Both the position numbers and the translations under genes were made by a program. A stretch of DNA of 64,000 nt from Mycobacterium deserti (lineage in GTDB: Bacteria > Actinomycetota > Actinomycetes > Mycobacteriales > Mycobacteriaceae), in contig NZ_JAODWD010000003.1 of NCBI RefSeq assembly GCF_025345615.1, positions 372,001 through 436,000 on the forward strand, written 5' to 3'. The notes beneath the pieces were generated by a model. The model was not told the origin of the DNA. It did not search any database and saw only the letters and a list, made by a program, of their open reading frames with translations. Positions 34,028 through 42,421 of this stretch are shown here, one piece after another; positions within the stretch are counted from its first letter, which is position 1; every line of letters starts with the position of its first letter.

Positions 34028-35572
34028 ATGAGCTATCACCAACGACTGGGCTGCAGCCGATTCGTCGGTCGCGTCGGCGTACTCGCAGTGGCCCTCGGGG
34101 TCGGCATCGTGGTCGCGCCCGCGTCAGCGGAGCCCGTCGAGCGGACACCTCGACCGGCCCTTCAGATGGCGGCTGCAGACGTCGCCCGACAGTCGGCACG
34201 GCCGAAGGGGTCCGAGGAGTCGAATCGGTTCGTTCGCGTGCTTTACCCGTCGCCCGTCTCAGCTCCGCCGCGCAGCCGGGCCCTTGTCATCAGCAACGGC
34301 AGCACCATGGCGGGGCAGCCCCGCGAATACCTGATCGGCGATGGCGGCCACGGAGCGCATCGTCTCAGGACCACGCCCGGGCAGGTTCGCACCCGCCGCA
34401 CCGCGCTCATGGTGTCGACGCCCGTCGGTGGCCACGGTATGGCCGCTCGCCCAGATGCCGCGAACTTCCAACTGGCACAGGACAACGCGATCGCGGCGTT
34501 GATCGGGGTGTTCATCGGCAACGGTGATGAGCCCGGGGAGAACGGCGGACTATTGATCGGAAACGGCGCCGACGGCGGGCCAGGACAGAACGGCGGTAGG
34601 GGTGGCCTTCTTTTCGGCAACGGCGGTAAGGGCGGGATCGGGCTAGCCGGTCAGGCAGGCGGTGACGGCGGAAACGGCGGTTTGTTCGGCAACGGCGGCG
34701 CAGGCGGTGACGGTGGAAGCGTCATCTCCTCGGCACCCGGGGCCGCCGGGGCCGGCGGCAAGGGCGGCAACGCGGGGATTTTCGGCAGCGGCGGCGCCGG
34801 TGGAAACGGCGGCGGTGTTCTTGCCGGCGGCAGCGCGACCGGCGGCAACGGCGGGGCGGGTGGCAGCGGCGGGCTCGTCTCAGGCCAGGGCGGCAAGGGC
34901 GGCGACGGCGGCATCGCCATCAGCGACGGCAACGCGACCGGCGGCAACGGCGGCGCAGGTGGCGCAGGCGGATTGACCGGCAGCGGCGGCGCCGGTGGAA
35001 GCGGCGGCGATGGAAACACGGCCGACGGCGTGGCCAACGGTGGGTCGGGCGGCGACGGCGGTGCGTCGGGCGTCGTCGGCAACGGCGGCGACGGTGGAAA
35101 GGGCGGCAACGCCGACACCGACACCGGTACCGCCAACAGCGGCGCCGGCGGGCACGGTGGCGACGCCCAGGCCGCTGGCCAAGGCGGCGACGGTGGCGAC
35201 TCGGGCACCGCATCCGCTCAGGACAACGGCGACGCCAACGGCAACGGTGGCGGAAACGGCGGAGACGGCGGCACATTCGGTGGTTCGGGTGGATCCGGAG
35301 GCAAGGGCGGAAGCACACACTCGCCGAACGGACCTGCGCAAGGCGGAACCGGTGGTGACGGCGGTGATGGCGGCCTCGGCTCACCCGGCGGCAATGGCGG
35401 CGACGGTGGTGACGCCACGTCGACGAATTCGACCGGCAAGGGCGGCAACGGCGGTAGCGGCGGCTCTGCAGGAGCAGGCAGCGGCACGCCTGGCACGGGC
35501 GGTACCGGCGGGACCGGAAGCGGCAAGAGCCCGGGCAGTTCCAACGGCACGAACGGTCAGAACGGAGGCTGA
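34028..35572 (+). CDS. PGRS-like glycine-rich exported protein without PE domain (copy 2)
   Basis: A 514-residue paralogue of the protein at 31762. It has a signal-like segment [19 protein letters not shown], a non-repetitive linker to about residue 155, then the same PGRS opening ([34 protein letters not shown]) and GGxGG repeats to the C-terminus. The start ATG 34028 follows CGGAG at about 34017. The strong conservation of the PGRS entry compared with the divergent linkers suggests duplication with possible gene conversion. The intact BTAD regulator directly downstream may control it. Its surface function is unknown. Confidence 0.85.
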   Translation: MSYHQRLGCSRFVGRVGVLAVALGVGIVVAPASAEPVERTPRPALQMAAADVARQSARPKGSEESNRFVRVLYPSPVSAPPRSRALVISNGSTMAGQPREYLIGDGGHGAHRLRTTPGQVRTRRTALMVSTPVGGHGMAARPDAANFQLAQDNAIAALIGVFIGNGDEPGENGGLLIGNGADGGPGQNGGRGGLLFGNGGKGGIGLAGQAGGDGGNGGLFGNGGAGGDGGSVISSAPGAAGAGGKGGNAGIFGSGGAGGNGGGVLAGGSATGGNGGAGGSGGLVSGQGGKGGDGGIAISDGNATGGNGGAGGAGGLTGSGGAGGSGGDGNTADGVANGGSGGDGGASGVVGNGGDGGKGGNADTDTGTANSGAGGHGGDAQAAGQGGDGGDSGTASAQDNGDANGNGGGNGGDGGTFGGSGGSGGKGGSTHSPNGPAQGGTGGDGGDGGLGSPGGNGGDGGDATSTNSTGKGGNGGSGGSAGAGSGTPGTGGTGGTGSGKSPGSSNGTNGQNGG

Positions 35573-35602
35573 CGCCGCGCCGAATTGAATGTCTACCGGC
35601 GG

Positions 35603-35636
35603 TGACCGCGGTGTTTCGATGGACACACCGCGGTCA
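35603..35636 (+). terminator. 12-bp stem-loop between PGRS-like gene 2 and the BTAD regulator
   Basis: TGACCGCGGTGT (35603-35614) and ACACCGCGGTCA (35625-35636) pair perfectly with a 10-nt loop, 21 bp before GTG 35657. It could terminate the PGRS transcript or serve as an operator/attenuator for the regulator. No U-tract. Confidence 0.55.
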
Positions 35637-35656
35637 TCTGGTGAACGCTATACGGC

Positions 35657-38548
35657 GTGGCCGCGGAATTCAGGTTGCTCGGCGAGGTCGAAGCCTGCGT
35701 CGACGGCCAGCGGCTCGACATCGGCCACGCGCGCCAACGATGCGTTCTTGCGACGCTGCTGGTCGACGTCAACAAACCCGTTTCGGTCGACCAACTGATT
35801 GACCGGGTCTGGGCCGACGACCCTCCGCACCGCGCCCGCAATGCCTTGGCCGGGTATCTGTCTCGGCTCCGGACGCTGCTGGCCAATGACGGCGACGTGC
35901 AGATCACCCGCGGCCCGGCCGGCTACACCCTGGCCGCCGATGCGCTGTCCGTCGACCTCCACCTGTTCCGCGAACTGGCCGGCCGGGCCCGTGCGAGCAA
36001 CGACCCAGACGACGCGGTAGGGCTGTACCGGCAGGCCCTCGCCCTGTGGCGTGGCGAGCCGTTCGCGGCGCTCGAAACGCCGTGGATCAACGACGTGCGC
36101 GCTTGGGCGCAGGCGCAACGCTTTTCGACTCAGTTGGAGTGTTACGACGCCGTACTGCGGGCCGGTAGGCACACCGAGGTGGTCGACGAGCTGGCCGCGG
36201 CGCACCAGGCGCATCCGCTGGACGAGCGGCTCGCAGCACAGCTGATGCTGGCCGAATATCGGTGCGGACGTCAGGCCGACGCGTTGGATATCTATCGGCA
36301 GATGCGTGAGCGGCTCATCGACGAGCTCGGCATCGACCCGAGCCCACCACTGCGGGAAGTACATCAGCAGATTCTGGGAAGTGAGCTCATCCCGCCGAAT
36401 GCGCCACCCGGGCCGACCCAAGTCCGTGGACGACCCCCGGCAACCAACCTGCCGCGTCGCACAAAGCGCTTCATCGGTCGCGACGGCGAGGTGATCGCGC
36501 TGAGCGAGGCTCTCACCGAGAGCCCGCTGGTCACCTTGACCGGAGTCGGCGGCGTCGGAAAGACGCGGCTGGCGCTCGAGGTGGCCGATCGCAGCAAGGA
36601 TCAGTTCGCCGATGGCGCATGGTTCTGCGAACTCGCGCCGCTGTCGGACCGTGACGCAATCGGTCATTCCGTCGCATCGGCGCTGCGGCTCAAGCAGACG
36701 CCGGAAAACGTCGACGAGGCGGTCATCGACTATCTGCGGACACGTGAACTGCTCCTGGTTGTTGACAACTGTGAGCATGTGCTTGATGCGGCCGCGCTCC
36801 TGGTCGATCGGATCGTGCGCCAGTGTCCCGGCGTGTCGGTCCTGGCAACCAGCAGAGAGCCTCTCGGCACCGAGGGCGAGCGGATCACGCCGGTTGGCCC
36901 GCTGCCTTCCGACGACGCGGCCGACCTGTTCGTCGAACGCGCGCGCGCCGCGCGACCTGACTTCGACGCTGACCGCGAACCCGTGGGCGCCGTGGCCGAG
37001 ATCTGCCGGCGACTCGACGGCATTCCGCTCGCCATCGAACTGGCCGCGGCCCGGATGCGCGCGATGAGCAGCCTCGACGTGGCTCGCAGACTCGACCGTC
37101 TCCGCCTGCTCAGCGGGGGCGCCCGTGGCGTTCATCCGCGCCAACGCAGCGTTTCCGCCACCATTGACTGGTCGTATCGATTGCTCAGCGAGCCGGAGCA
37201 GTCCCTGTTCGAGCGATTGTCGGTTTTCGCCGGCGGGTTCGATCTCGAAGCCGCGCACGGCGTGTGCGCCGACGCGGAACAGAGCGAGGACGACATCCTG
37301 GATCTACTCACCGGGCTCGTCGACAAGTCGATGGTCTTCATTCGCAGCGGCTCCGGTGTGACGCGCTACGACGTGCTGGAGACGTTGCGGTCCTACGGGC
37401 GCGAAAGGCTCTGTGCAAACGGGCATGCCGACGACATCACGGGGCGACATGCTCAGTACTTCGTCGAACTCGTCGAGCGATCCGAGCAGGGCATGCACGG
37501 CGTCGACGAGCCCGCGTGGATTCAGCGGATGGCGCCGAACGCGTGCACGACATACTCCGCGCCCGACTTCGAGAACCTCCGCACGGCGTTCGATCACGTC
37601 ATGGCCGTCGGCGACCTCGATGCCGCGCTGCGCGTCGTGACGTCACTCATCGACCTGATGAATCGCATCGGTTATCACTCAGCGCGCTGGGCATACCGGG
37701 TGGTCGAAATCGCCGACCGGGCCCACCCCCTGTTTCCGTCGGCGGTGGGCGTCGCAGCGCGGGCGGCCTGGGTGCTCAACGACTTCGCGCGCGCACGGTC
37801 ACTCGTCGGCATGGTCGCGGGCCGTGCCGTGGATCCGAAGGTCTGTTACCTCGCACATCCCGGCGACGTGCTCGCCGAAGTGGACTTGTACAACGGCGAC
37901 GCATCGGCGGCGTTGGCCTACTTCGAGGCCGAGCTGCCGAACGCGCGCAAGTCGGGGAACCTGGTCCGGGTGGTGGTGCTGCTGGATCGAATCACGTTGT
38001 GCCACCAGACACTCGGTTCGCCGGAAGCGGGGCTGCCCGCGGCGCGGGAGGCGGTCAGGGTCGCAGACACCGCGGGCAATCCCACCGCGCGTTCGCTGGC
38101 GCGCTGCTCCCTCGGCCGGGCGTTGGCGGACACCGACCCCGACCGCGCGCTGGCGCTCCTGCACCAGGCGACCGAGATCGGCGCGTCGGTGGAGAACAAC
38201 TGGTGCACGGGGATGGCGGGCATGGAGGCCGCGGCCATCCGCGCCGTGCACGGCGATCCGGTTGCCGCAGCGCAGATGTTGATTTCCGTGCTCGACCACT
38301 GGCAGCGCGGTGGGCCCGGATTGATTCCGCAGCAGTGGGACACGCTCCGGCACGCGGCTCGGCTGCTCGTGCGCATCGGTGCGACGCACGAGGCCGCCAC
38401 GTTGGAGCGGTCCATCATCGCCGCCGGCTGCGAAGCGCCGCTGAGCGATGGCGCGGGCGTCGGCGCGGACGGTGTCGTACTGAGCGACGGCGACATCGTC
38501 GAGTACGCCAGGACCGCACTGCGCCGGCACTGTCGAAACCCAGTCTGA
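35657..38548 (+). CDS. AfsR/SARP-like regulator: winged helix, BTAD, NB-ARC ATPase and TPR-like tail
   Basis: A 963-residue signal-transduction regulator. Residues 1-95 form an OmpR-type winged helix (FRLLGEVEACVDGQRLDIGH, VSVDQLIDRVWADDPPHRAR). Residues 96-245 are the bacterial transcriptional activation domain (LYRQALALWRGEPFAALETP, ECYDAVLRAGRHTEVVDELA). An STAND/NB-ARC ATPase follows, with P-loop GVGGVGKT at 296-303, LLLVVDNCEHVLDAAALLVD and SVLATSREPLG. The last 300 residues are helical repeats. The start is GTG 35657. Such proteins are ATP-dependent activators. It follows the second PGRS-like gene, and a relic of a homologue lies near the first. Confidence 0.93.
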   Translation: MAAEFRLLGEVEACVDGQRLDIGHARQRCVLATLLVDVNKPVSVDQLIDRVWADDPPHRARNALAGYLSRLRTLLANDGDVQITRGPAGYTLAADALSVDLHLFRELAGRARASNDPDDAVGLYRQALALWRGEPFAALETPWINDVRAWAQAQRFSTQLECYDAVLRAGRHTEVVDELAAAHQAHPLDERLAAQLMLAEYRCGRQADALDIYRQMRERLIDELGIDPSPPLREVHQQILGSELIPPNAPPGPTQVRGRPPATNLPRRTKRFIGRDGEVIALSEALTESPLVTLTGVGGVGKTRLALEVADRSKDQFADGAWFCELAPLSDRDAIGHSVASALRLKQTPENVDEAVIDYLRTRELLLVVDNCEHVLDAAALLVDRIVRQCPGVSVLATSREPLGTEGERITPVGPLPSDDAADLFVERARAARPDFDADREPVGAVAEICRRLDGIPLAIELAAARMRAMSSLDVARRLDRLRLLSGGARGVHPRQRSVSATIDWSYRLLSEPEQSLFERLSVFAGGFDLEAAHGVCADAEQSEDDILDLLTGLVDKSMVFIRSGSGVTRYDVLETLRSYGRERLCANGHADDITGRHAQYFVELVERSEQGMHGVDEPAWIQRMAPNACTTYSAPDFENLRTAFDHVMAVGDLDAALRVVTSLIDLMNRIGYHSARWAYRVVEIADRAHPLFPSAVGVAARAAWVLNDFARARSLVGMVAGRAVDPKVCYLAHPGDVLAEVDLYNGDASAALAYFEAELPNARKSGNLVRVVVLLDRITLCHQTLGSPEAGLPAAREAVRVADTAGNPTARSLARCSLGRALADTDPDRALALLHQATEIGASVENNWCTGMAGMEAAAIRAVHGDPVAAAQMLISVLDHWQRGGPGLIPQQWDTLRHAARLLVRIGATHEAATLERSIIAAGCEAPLSDGAGVGADGVVLSDGDIVEYARTALRRHCRNPV

Positions 38549-38634
38549 TCACGCGATTTCACGACTATCGAAGGTCTGCCCAACCGTCGGGCGACAACCT
38601 TGTGGCGACCGATCGACCCACCAAGGAGAGCAAC

Positions 38635-39462
38635 ATGATCAGCGTCGAGCCCGACCGAGAACTGAAGACCAAGCACCGCGCGCTCTGGGCGTCCGGCGAC
38701 TACCCGGCGGTGGCCGCCGAGCTGATTCCCGAACTCGGTCCCGCGCTCGTCGACGCCTGCGGCGTGCAGCCCGGTGACCGCGTCCTCGATGTCGCGGCAG
38801 GCTCGGGCAACGCCTCGATTCCGGCCGCCGAGACCGGCGCGAGCGTCACCGCGAGTGATCTGACCCCCGAACTGTTCGAGGCCGGTCGGCGCATCGCCGC
38901 GCAGCGCGGCGTGGAACTGGAGTGGGCGGAAGCCGACGCCGAGGCGCTGCCGTTCGCGGACGACGCTTTCGACAAGGTCCTGTCCTGCGTCGGCGTGATG
39001 TTCGCGCCGCATCACCAGGCGGCGGCCGACGAACTGATCCGCGTGGTCCGGCCCGGCGGCACGATCGGGCTGATCAACTGGACACCCGAGGGTTTCATCG
39101 GCAACTTGTTCAAGACCATGAAGCCGTACGCACCGCCACCTCCGCCCGGCGCCAGCCCCGCGCCGCTGTGGGGTTCCGAGGACCACGTCCGTGGGTTGTT
39201 CGGCGAGCGGGTGAGCGATCTGACGATGCGACGCCGGACGGTGGCACTCGACCACTGCACGACGCCGACCGAATTCCGCGAGTACTGGAAGCGCAATTAC
39301 GGACCGACGATCGCCGCGTACACCTTCACCGCCGGGACACCCGACCGGGTCGCGGCACTGGATGCCGACTTTCTGGAATTTCTCTCGACGTGGAACCGGG
39401 GCGACGGGCAGCGGGCGTGGTGGGAGGCCGAGTACCTGCTGGTCACCACGACGAAGCGGTAG
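38635..39462 (+). CDS. SAM-dependent class I methyltransferase
   Basis: A 275-residue methyltransferase. The SAM-binding motif I is VLDVAAGSGNASIPAAE, followed by ASDLTPELFEAGR, the post-II region FADDAFDKVLSCVGVMFAPH and ELIRVVRPGGTIGLINWTPE (Methyltransf_11/UbiE-like). The start ATG 38635 has AAGGAGAG at 38623-38630; a far longer in-frame extension antisense/out of frame to the BTAD gene is rejected. The acceptor is unknown. It lies 86 bp after the BTAD regulator, which may activate it. Confidence 0.9.
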   Translation: MISVEPDRELKTKHRALWASGDYPAVAAELIPELGPALVDACGVQPGDRVLDVAAGSGNASIPAAETGASVTASDLTPELFEAGRRIAAQRGVELEWAEADAEALPFADDAFDKVLSCVGVMFAPHHQAAADELIRVVRPGGTIGLINWTPEGFIGNLFKTMKPYAPPPPPGASPAPLWGSEDHVRGLFGERVSDLTMRRRTVALDHCTTPTEFREYWKRNYGPTIAAYTFTAGTPDRVAALDADFLEFLSTWNRGDGQRAWWEAEYLLVTTTKR

Positions 39463-39476
39463 CCGACCGGTGCCAC

Positions 39477-39492
39477 ATGAACATCTGTTCAT
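39477..39492. promoter_or_regulatory. ArsR/SmtB-like operator upstream of cbiM
   Basis: ATGAACATCTGTTCAT has 7-bp perfect arms around TC. TGAACA-N2-TGTTCA is the core of operators bound by ArsR/SmtB-family metal sensors. It abuts the putative -35 at 39494. Confidence 0.55.
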
Positions 39493-39493
39493 C

Positions 39494-39522
39494 TAGACAG
39501 GTGTCCGTGTGGCCTCTAGGGT
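39494..39522 (+). promoter_or_regulatory. Putative promoter of the cbiMNQO operon
   Basis: -35 TAGACA (39494-39499), a 17-bp spacer and -10 TAGGGT (39517-39522). Predicted transcription start is near 39529-39530, so either a leaderless GTG at 39530 or a short leader to ATG 39551. No cobalamin riboswitch fits in the 88-bp gap. Confidence 0.5.
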
Positions 39523-39550
39523 GATGCTGGTGACCGTCGACTCCGTTGCC

Positions 39551-40228
39551 ATGCACATGAGCGACGGCATCGTCAACGCACCGATCTCGGTCGTCTTCGT
39601 TCTCATCGCCGTCGCCGCTGTCGGCCTCTGCGCCGTCAAGGCGCGCAACGAACTCGACGAACGCACCGTCCCGCTGGCCGGTCTCGTCGCGGCGTTCATC
39701 TTTGCGGTGCAGATGGTCAACTTCCCGATCCTGCCGGGCGTGAGCGGTCACCTGCTGGGCGGCGCGCTGGCCGCGATCCTGGTCGGCCCCTTCACCGGAG
39801 CCCTGTGCATCGCGATCGTGCTGGTGGTGCAGGCGCTGCTGTTCGCCGACGGTGGCGTCACCGCCCTGGGAACCAACATCACCAATATGGCGGTGATCGG
39901 AGTGGCCGCCGGGTACGGGACGGCCGTGTTGTTGTACGCGCTGGTGCGCAGGCGCACCGATGTCCCGGTCGCGGGCCTTGGCGTCATCGCCTTCGTCTCG
40001 GCTCTGATCGGCACGGTCTGCGCGGCAATGGGATTCGTCCTCCAGTACGCGCTCGGAGGAGCGGCGACGACGTCGGTGGGGGCGGTCGCCGGGTACATGT
40101 TGGGCACTCACGCACTGATCGGCGTGGGGGAGGGACTCATCACCGCGGTGACGGTGATGGCCGTCGCCAGATCTCGTCCCGATCTGGTGTACCTGTTGCG
40201 CGGTGCCCGTCAGGAGATACCCGTATGA
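39551..40228 (+). CDS. cbiM: Cobalt ECF transporter, substrate-binding membrane subunit
   Basis: A 225-residue integral membrane protein with six or seven hydrophobic segments. It starts MHMSDGIVNAPISVVF; in CbiM/NikM the N-terminal Met-His-x coordinates the metal with the free amine, which supports ATG 39551. In-frame starts further upstream (GTG 39530, the first bases of the predicted transcript, or 39509) would bury that His. Further features are VQMVNFPILPGVSGHLLGGA, LADGGVTALGTNITNMA-like loop and GVGEGLITAV. It imports Co2+ (or Ni2+), supplying the cobalamin genes in this window. It overlaps cbiN by ATGA. Confidence 0.92.
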   Translation: MHMSDGIVNAPISVVFVLIAVAAVGLCAVKARNELDERTVPLAGLVAAFIFAVQMVNFPILPGVSGHLLGGALAAILVGPFTGALCIAIVLVVQALLFADGGVTALGTNITNMAVIGVAAGYGTAVLLYALVRRRTDVPVAGLGVIAFVSALIGTVCAAMGFVLQYALGGAATTSVGAVAGYMLGTHALIGVGEGLITAVTVMAVARSRPDLVYLLRGARQEIPV

Positions 40229-40572
40229 GGTCGCGCCGGTTCTGGGTGGTCTTCGCCGTCGTGACATTGCTGATCGCCGGCGGGGTCTCCTACTTCGCCA
40301 GTTCGAGTCCCGACGGTTTGGACTCGGCGACGCTGCAGGGGTGTGAGGTCGTCGAGACGGCCGACGGTGAGAACCTCACCGGTGACTGCATCGCCCAGCA
40401 CGCCGCCGAGCACTCCCTGTCGTCGTCGCCGCTGGCCGACTATGCAGTCGGCGGACGCGAGGGCACGGGAGGTATCGCGGGAATCGTGGGGGTGCTGGCC
40501 ACCGTGGCCGTCGCTGGCTCGGCGTTCTGGCTGATCGCGCGCAGCCGGCGCGAAGACGCAAGTAAGCCCTGA
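40225..40572 (+). CDS. cbiN: Cobalt ECF transporter, small subunit CbiN-like (PDGL domain)
   Basis: A 115-residue protein with an N-terminal membrane segment (WVVFAVVTLLIAGGVSYFA), the extracellular SSPDGLDSATLQGCE containing the PDGL motif, and a second membrane segment near the C-terminus (GIVGVLATVAVAGSAFWLIA). Two-helix topology with PDGL is the CbiN/NikN hallmark. ATG 40225 overlaps the cbiM stop, with CAGGAG upstream. It is needed with CbiM for metal transport. Confidence 0.88.
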   Translation: MRSRRFWVVFAVVTLLIAGGVSYFASSSPDGLDSATLQGCEVVETADGENLTGDCIAQHAAEHSLSSSPLADYAVGGREGTGGIAGIVGVLATVAVAGSAFWLIARSRREDASKP

Positions 40573-40575
40573 CCG

Positions 40576-41349
40576 ATGGGCGCAGGCGCGCACCCGCTGT
40601 ACCGGCACGGCGACTCGGTGGTGCACCGGGCACCCGCGGAAGTCAAGATCGTCTGCCTGCTGGTGTTCGTTCTGGCCGTGGTGGCCACGCCGCGAGAGAT
40701 GTTCTGGCCGTTCGGCATTTGCGCGGCGATCATCGTCGCGATGTGGCTGCTGGCGCGCATCCCGGTGCGGTGGATGCTGCCGCGGATGTTGATCGAGGCG
40801 CCGTTCGTGGTGCTGGCCGTGCTGCTGCCGTTCGCCGAGGGCGGGCCCCGTGTCGACGTAGCGGGACTCGCACTCTCGGTCAACGGACTGTGGGCCGCGT
40901 GGGGCATCGTCGTCAAGGGCAGCCTCGGTGTCGGCGCCGCGTTGACCGTCGCGGCCACCACATCCGCCGCCGAGTTGCCGTCGGCGCTGAGCCGACTCGG
41001 TGTGCCCGCGGTCGTGACGTCGGTGCTGGTGTTGATGATTCGCTACGTCGACCTGCTGGCCGGCGAGGTGAGCCGGATGCGGATGGCACGCATCGCCCGA
41101 GGGGACTCGCCGCGGGCGCTGCACCAGGCGGGTGCCATCGCCAAGGGCGTCGGCAGCCTATTCCTTCGGTCCTATGAGCGCGGCGAGCGCGTGTACCAAT
41201 CGATGTTGTCGCGCGGCTTCGACGGCAGGGCACCGGATTTGGCGGCCATCGGTGCCCCACCCCCCGCTGCCGCCACGCAGTGGGCGGTCGCGATGATTCC
41301 GGCCGCTGCCGCGGTCTGCGTTTCGCTGCTCGCGTGGGTGACGGTATGA
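40576..41349 (+). CDS. cbiQ: Cobalt ECF transporter, transmembrane coupling subunit
   Basis: A 257-residue ECF-T protein with four to six membrane segments and the two coupling motifs near the C-terminal half: SRMRMARIARGDSPR and ERVYQSMLSRGFDGRAP (Ala-Arg-Gly-type signatures that dock on the ATPase). It starts at ATG 40576, 3 bp after cbiN. It overlaps cbiO by ATGA. Assignment to cobalt rests on the cbiM/cbiN neighbours. Confidence 0.92.
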   Translation: MGAGAHPLYRHGDSVVHRAPAEVKIVCLLVFVLAVVATPREMFWPFGICAAIIVAMWLLARIPVRWMLPRMLIEAPFVVLAVLLPFAEGGPRVDVAGLALSVNGLWAAWGIVVKGSLGVGAALTVAATTSAAELPSALSRLGVPAVVTSVLVLMIRYVDLLAGEVSRMRMARIARGDSPRALHQAGAIAKGVGSLFLRSYERGERVYQSMLSRGFDGRAPDLAAIGAPPPAAATQWAVAMIPAAAAVCVSLLAWVTV

Positions 41350-42080
41350 CGGCCATCCGGATCGAGGCGCTGCGCCATGTCTATCCCGACGGCCATGTCG
41401 CGCTCGACGGCGTCGACCTGACGGTGGCACCCGGCGAGCGCGTCGCGGTGCTGGGGCCCAACGGCGCGGGCAAGACCACTCTGATGCTGCATCTCAACGG
41501 AGTGCTGACCGCCACCTCCGGTTCGGTTCGGATCGGCGACGTCACCCTGAGCCGAAAGACGCTTCGCCGAGTCCGCGAGAACGTGGGCCTGGTGTTCCAG
41601 GATCCCGACGACCAACTGTTCATGCCGACCGTCGCGCAGGACGTCGCATTCGGGCCTGCCAATTTCGGGCTACGAGGCGACGCGTTGGCGGCCCGGGTGC
41701 GACGCGCGTTGGACGCCGTGTCGCTGACCGAACATGCCGAGCGCAGCCCCACCCACCTGTCGGCCGGACAGCGTCGCCGCGCCGCGTTGGCCACCGTGCT
41801 GGCCTGCGAACCGGAGGTGCTGGTACTCGACGAGCCGTCGGCGAACCTCGATCCGGTGGCGCGGCGGGAGTTGGCCGAAACGCTGTCGACGCTGGACGCG
41901 ACGATGCTCATCGTCACCCACGACCTGCCGTACGCCGCGCAACTTTGCCACAGGGCCGTCGTGATGGACGGCGGCGTCATCGTCGCTGACGGCGCGATCA
42001 ATGACATACTCTCCGACGCGAAACTGCTTGCCGCGCACCGCCTCGAACTTCCCTGGGGCTTCGTCGTCCCGGCCGGCTAG
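41346..42080 (+). CDS. cbiO: Cobalt ECF transporter, ATP-binding subunit
   Basis: A 244-residue ATPase with Walker A GPNGAGKTT (from residue 38), Q-loop VFQDPDDQLFMPTVAQDV, signature HLSAGQRRRAALATVLA, Walker B VLVLDEPSANLD and IVTHDLP. It energises CbiMNQ. Its last codons and stop (42058-42080) form part of a 35-bp direct repeat that recurs at 42422-42456. The C-terminus FVVPAG is therefore encoded twice, the second time at the far side of the small insert. Confidence 0.95.
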   Translation: MTAIRIEALRHVYPDGHVALDGVDLTVAPGERVAVLGPNGAGKTTLMLHLNGVLTATSGSVRIGDVTLSRKTLRRVRENVGLVFQDPDDQLFMPTVAQDVAFGPANFGLRGDALAARVRRALDAVSLTEHAERSPTHLSAGQRRRAALATVLACEPEVLVLDEPSANLDPVARRELAETLSTLDATMLIVTHDLPYAAQLCHRAVVMDGGVIVADGAINDILSDAKLLAAHRLELPWGFVVPAG

Positions 42081-42092
42081 TGGCGCCGTGAC
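42058..42092. repeat. 35-bp direct repeat, left copy
   Basis: Identical to 42422-42456 (35/35 by eye). It covers the last six codons plus stop of cbiO and 12 bp beyond, including the CTAG that also serves as the mtr stop in the right copy. Confidence 0.85.
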
Positions 42093-42421
42093 AGGCAAAG
42101 TCGAATAAAGCCAGTCCTCCGTCGTGCCGACAACGATCAAGATTAAATGTTGACGCTCTTGACTTCTACGCGGGTAATCTTCAGCGTGGCATCCCTGAAA
42201 CGAAACGTCGTGTCACGCAGCGCTGCGGAAGCCCCGTTACCGAATTCCTTCTTGCCGAAATCGCTTCCGTCGATTTTGGTGATGCCAATCGTAAATTCGG
42301 CGATCTCGTTCGGGTCACTCATGGAACGTCCTCTCAACGGTGGCAATGGATAACTAAAGTATCCCCGTGATGCCCCGCGCATTCGAAGTATCGGCGGACG
42401 GATTCACCGATCAACTCGCCC
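42093..42421. mobile_element. 329-bp low-GC insert between cbiO and mtr
   Basis: A segment bounded by 35-bp direct repeats. Removing it with one repeat copy would restore cbiO and mtr as convergent genes sharing a CTAG stop. It contains one credible gene (42143-42322, minus) whose GC content is about 51 percent by hand count, well below its neighbours. A short frame MPRAFEVSADGFTDQLARFVVPAG at 42370-42444 runs into the right repeat. No transposase or integrase gene and no terminal inverted repeats are seen. It may be a remnant or non-autonomous element. Confidence 0.5.
42143..42322 (-). CDS. Small hypothetical protein inside the insert
   Basis: A 59-residue protein starting MSDPNEIAEFTIGITKIDGS and ending RVEVKSVNI, rich in alternating charged and beta-forming residues (FRFRDATLKITRVEV), suggesting a small beta-rich fold. 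ATG 42322 is preceded by AGAGGA at 7 nt. An extension to 42382 is possible but has no ribosome-binding site. I recognise no family. Codon use is less GC-biased than the surroundings, suggesting recent acquisition. Confidence 0.6.
   Translation of the reverse strand: MSDPNEIAEFTIGITKIDGSDFGKKEFGNGASAALRDTTFRFRDATLKITRVEVKSVNI

Noticed and set aside
31738..35341. Long Pro/Ala-rich minus-strand frames over the PGRS-like genes
   Set aside because: They are the reverse translation of Gly-rich GGC codons; the plus frames have signal segments and ribosome-binding sites.
32272..35570. Repetitive DNA that might be taken for a CRISPR or tandem-repeat array
   Set aside because: The repeats are short, in frame and encode GGxGG; there are no uniform spacers.
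37264..38634. N-terminal extension of the methyltransferase frame
   Set aside because: It overlaps the BTAD regulator in another frame and is Arg-rich; ATG 38635 has a strong AAGGAGAG site.
39463..39550. Possible cobalamin riboswitch upstream of cbiM
   Set aside because: The 88-bp gap is too short and no B12-box (GCCACTG-like with conserved context) could be found; a palindrome and promoter fit better.
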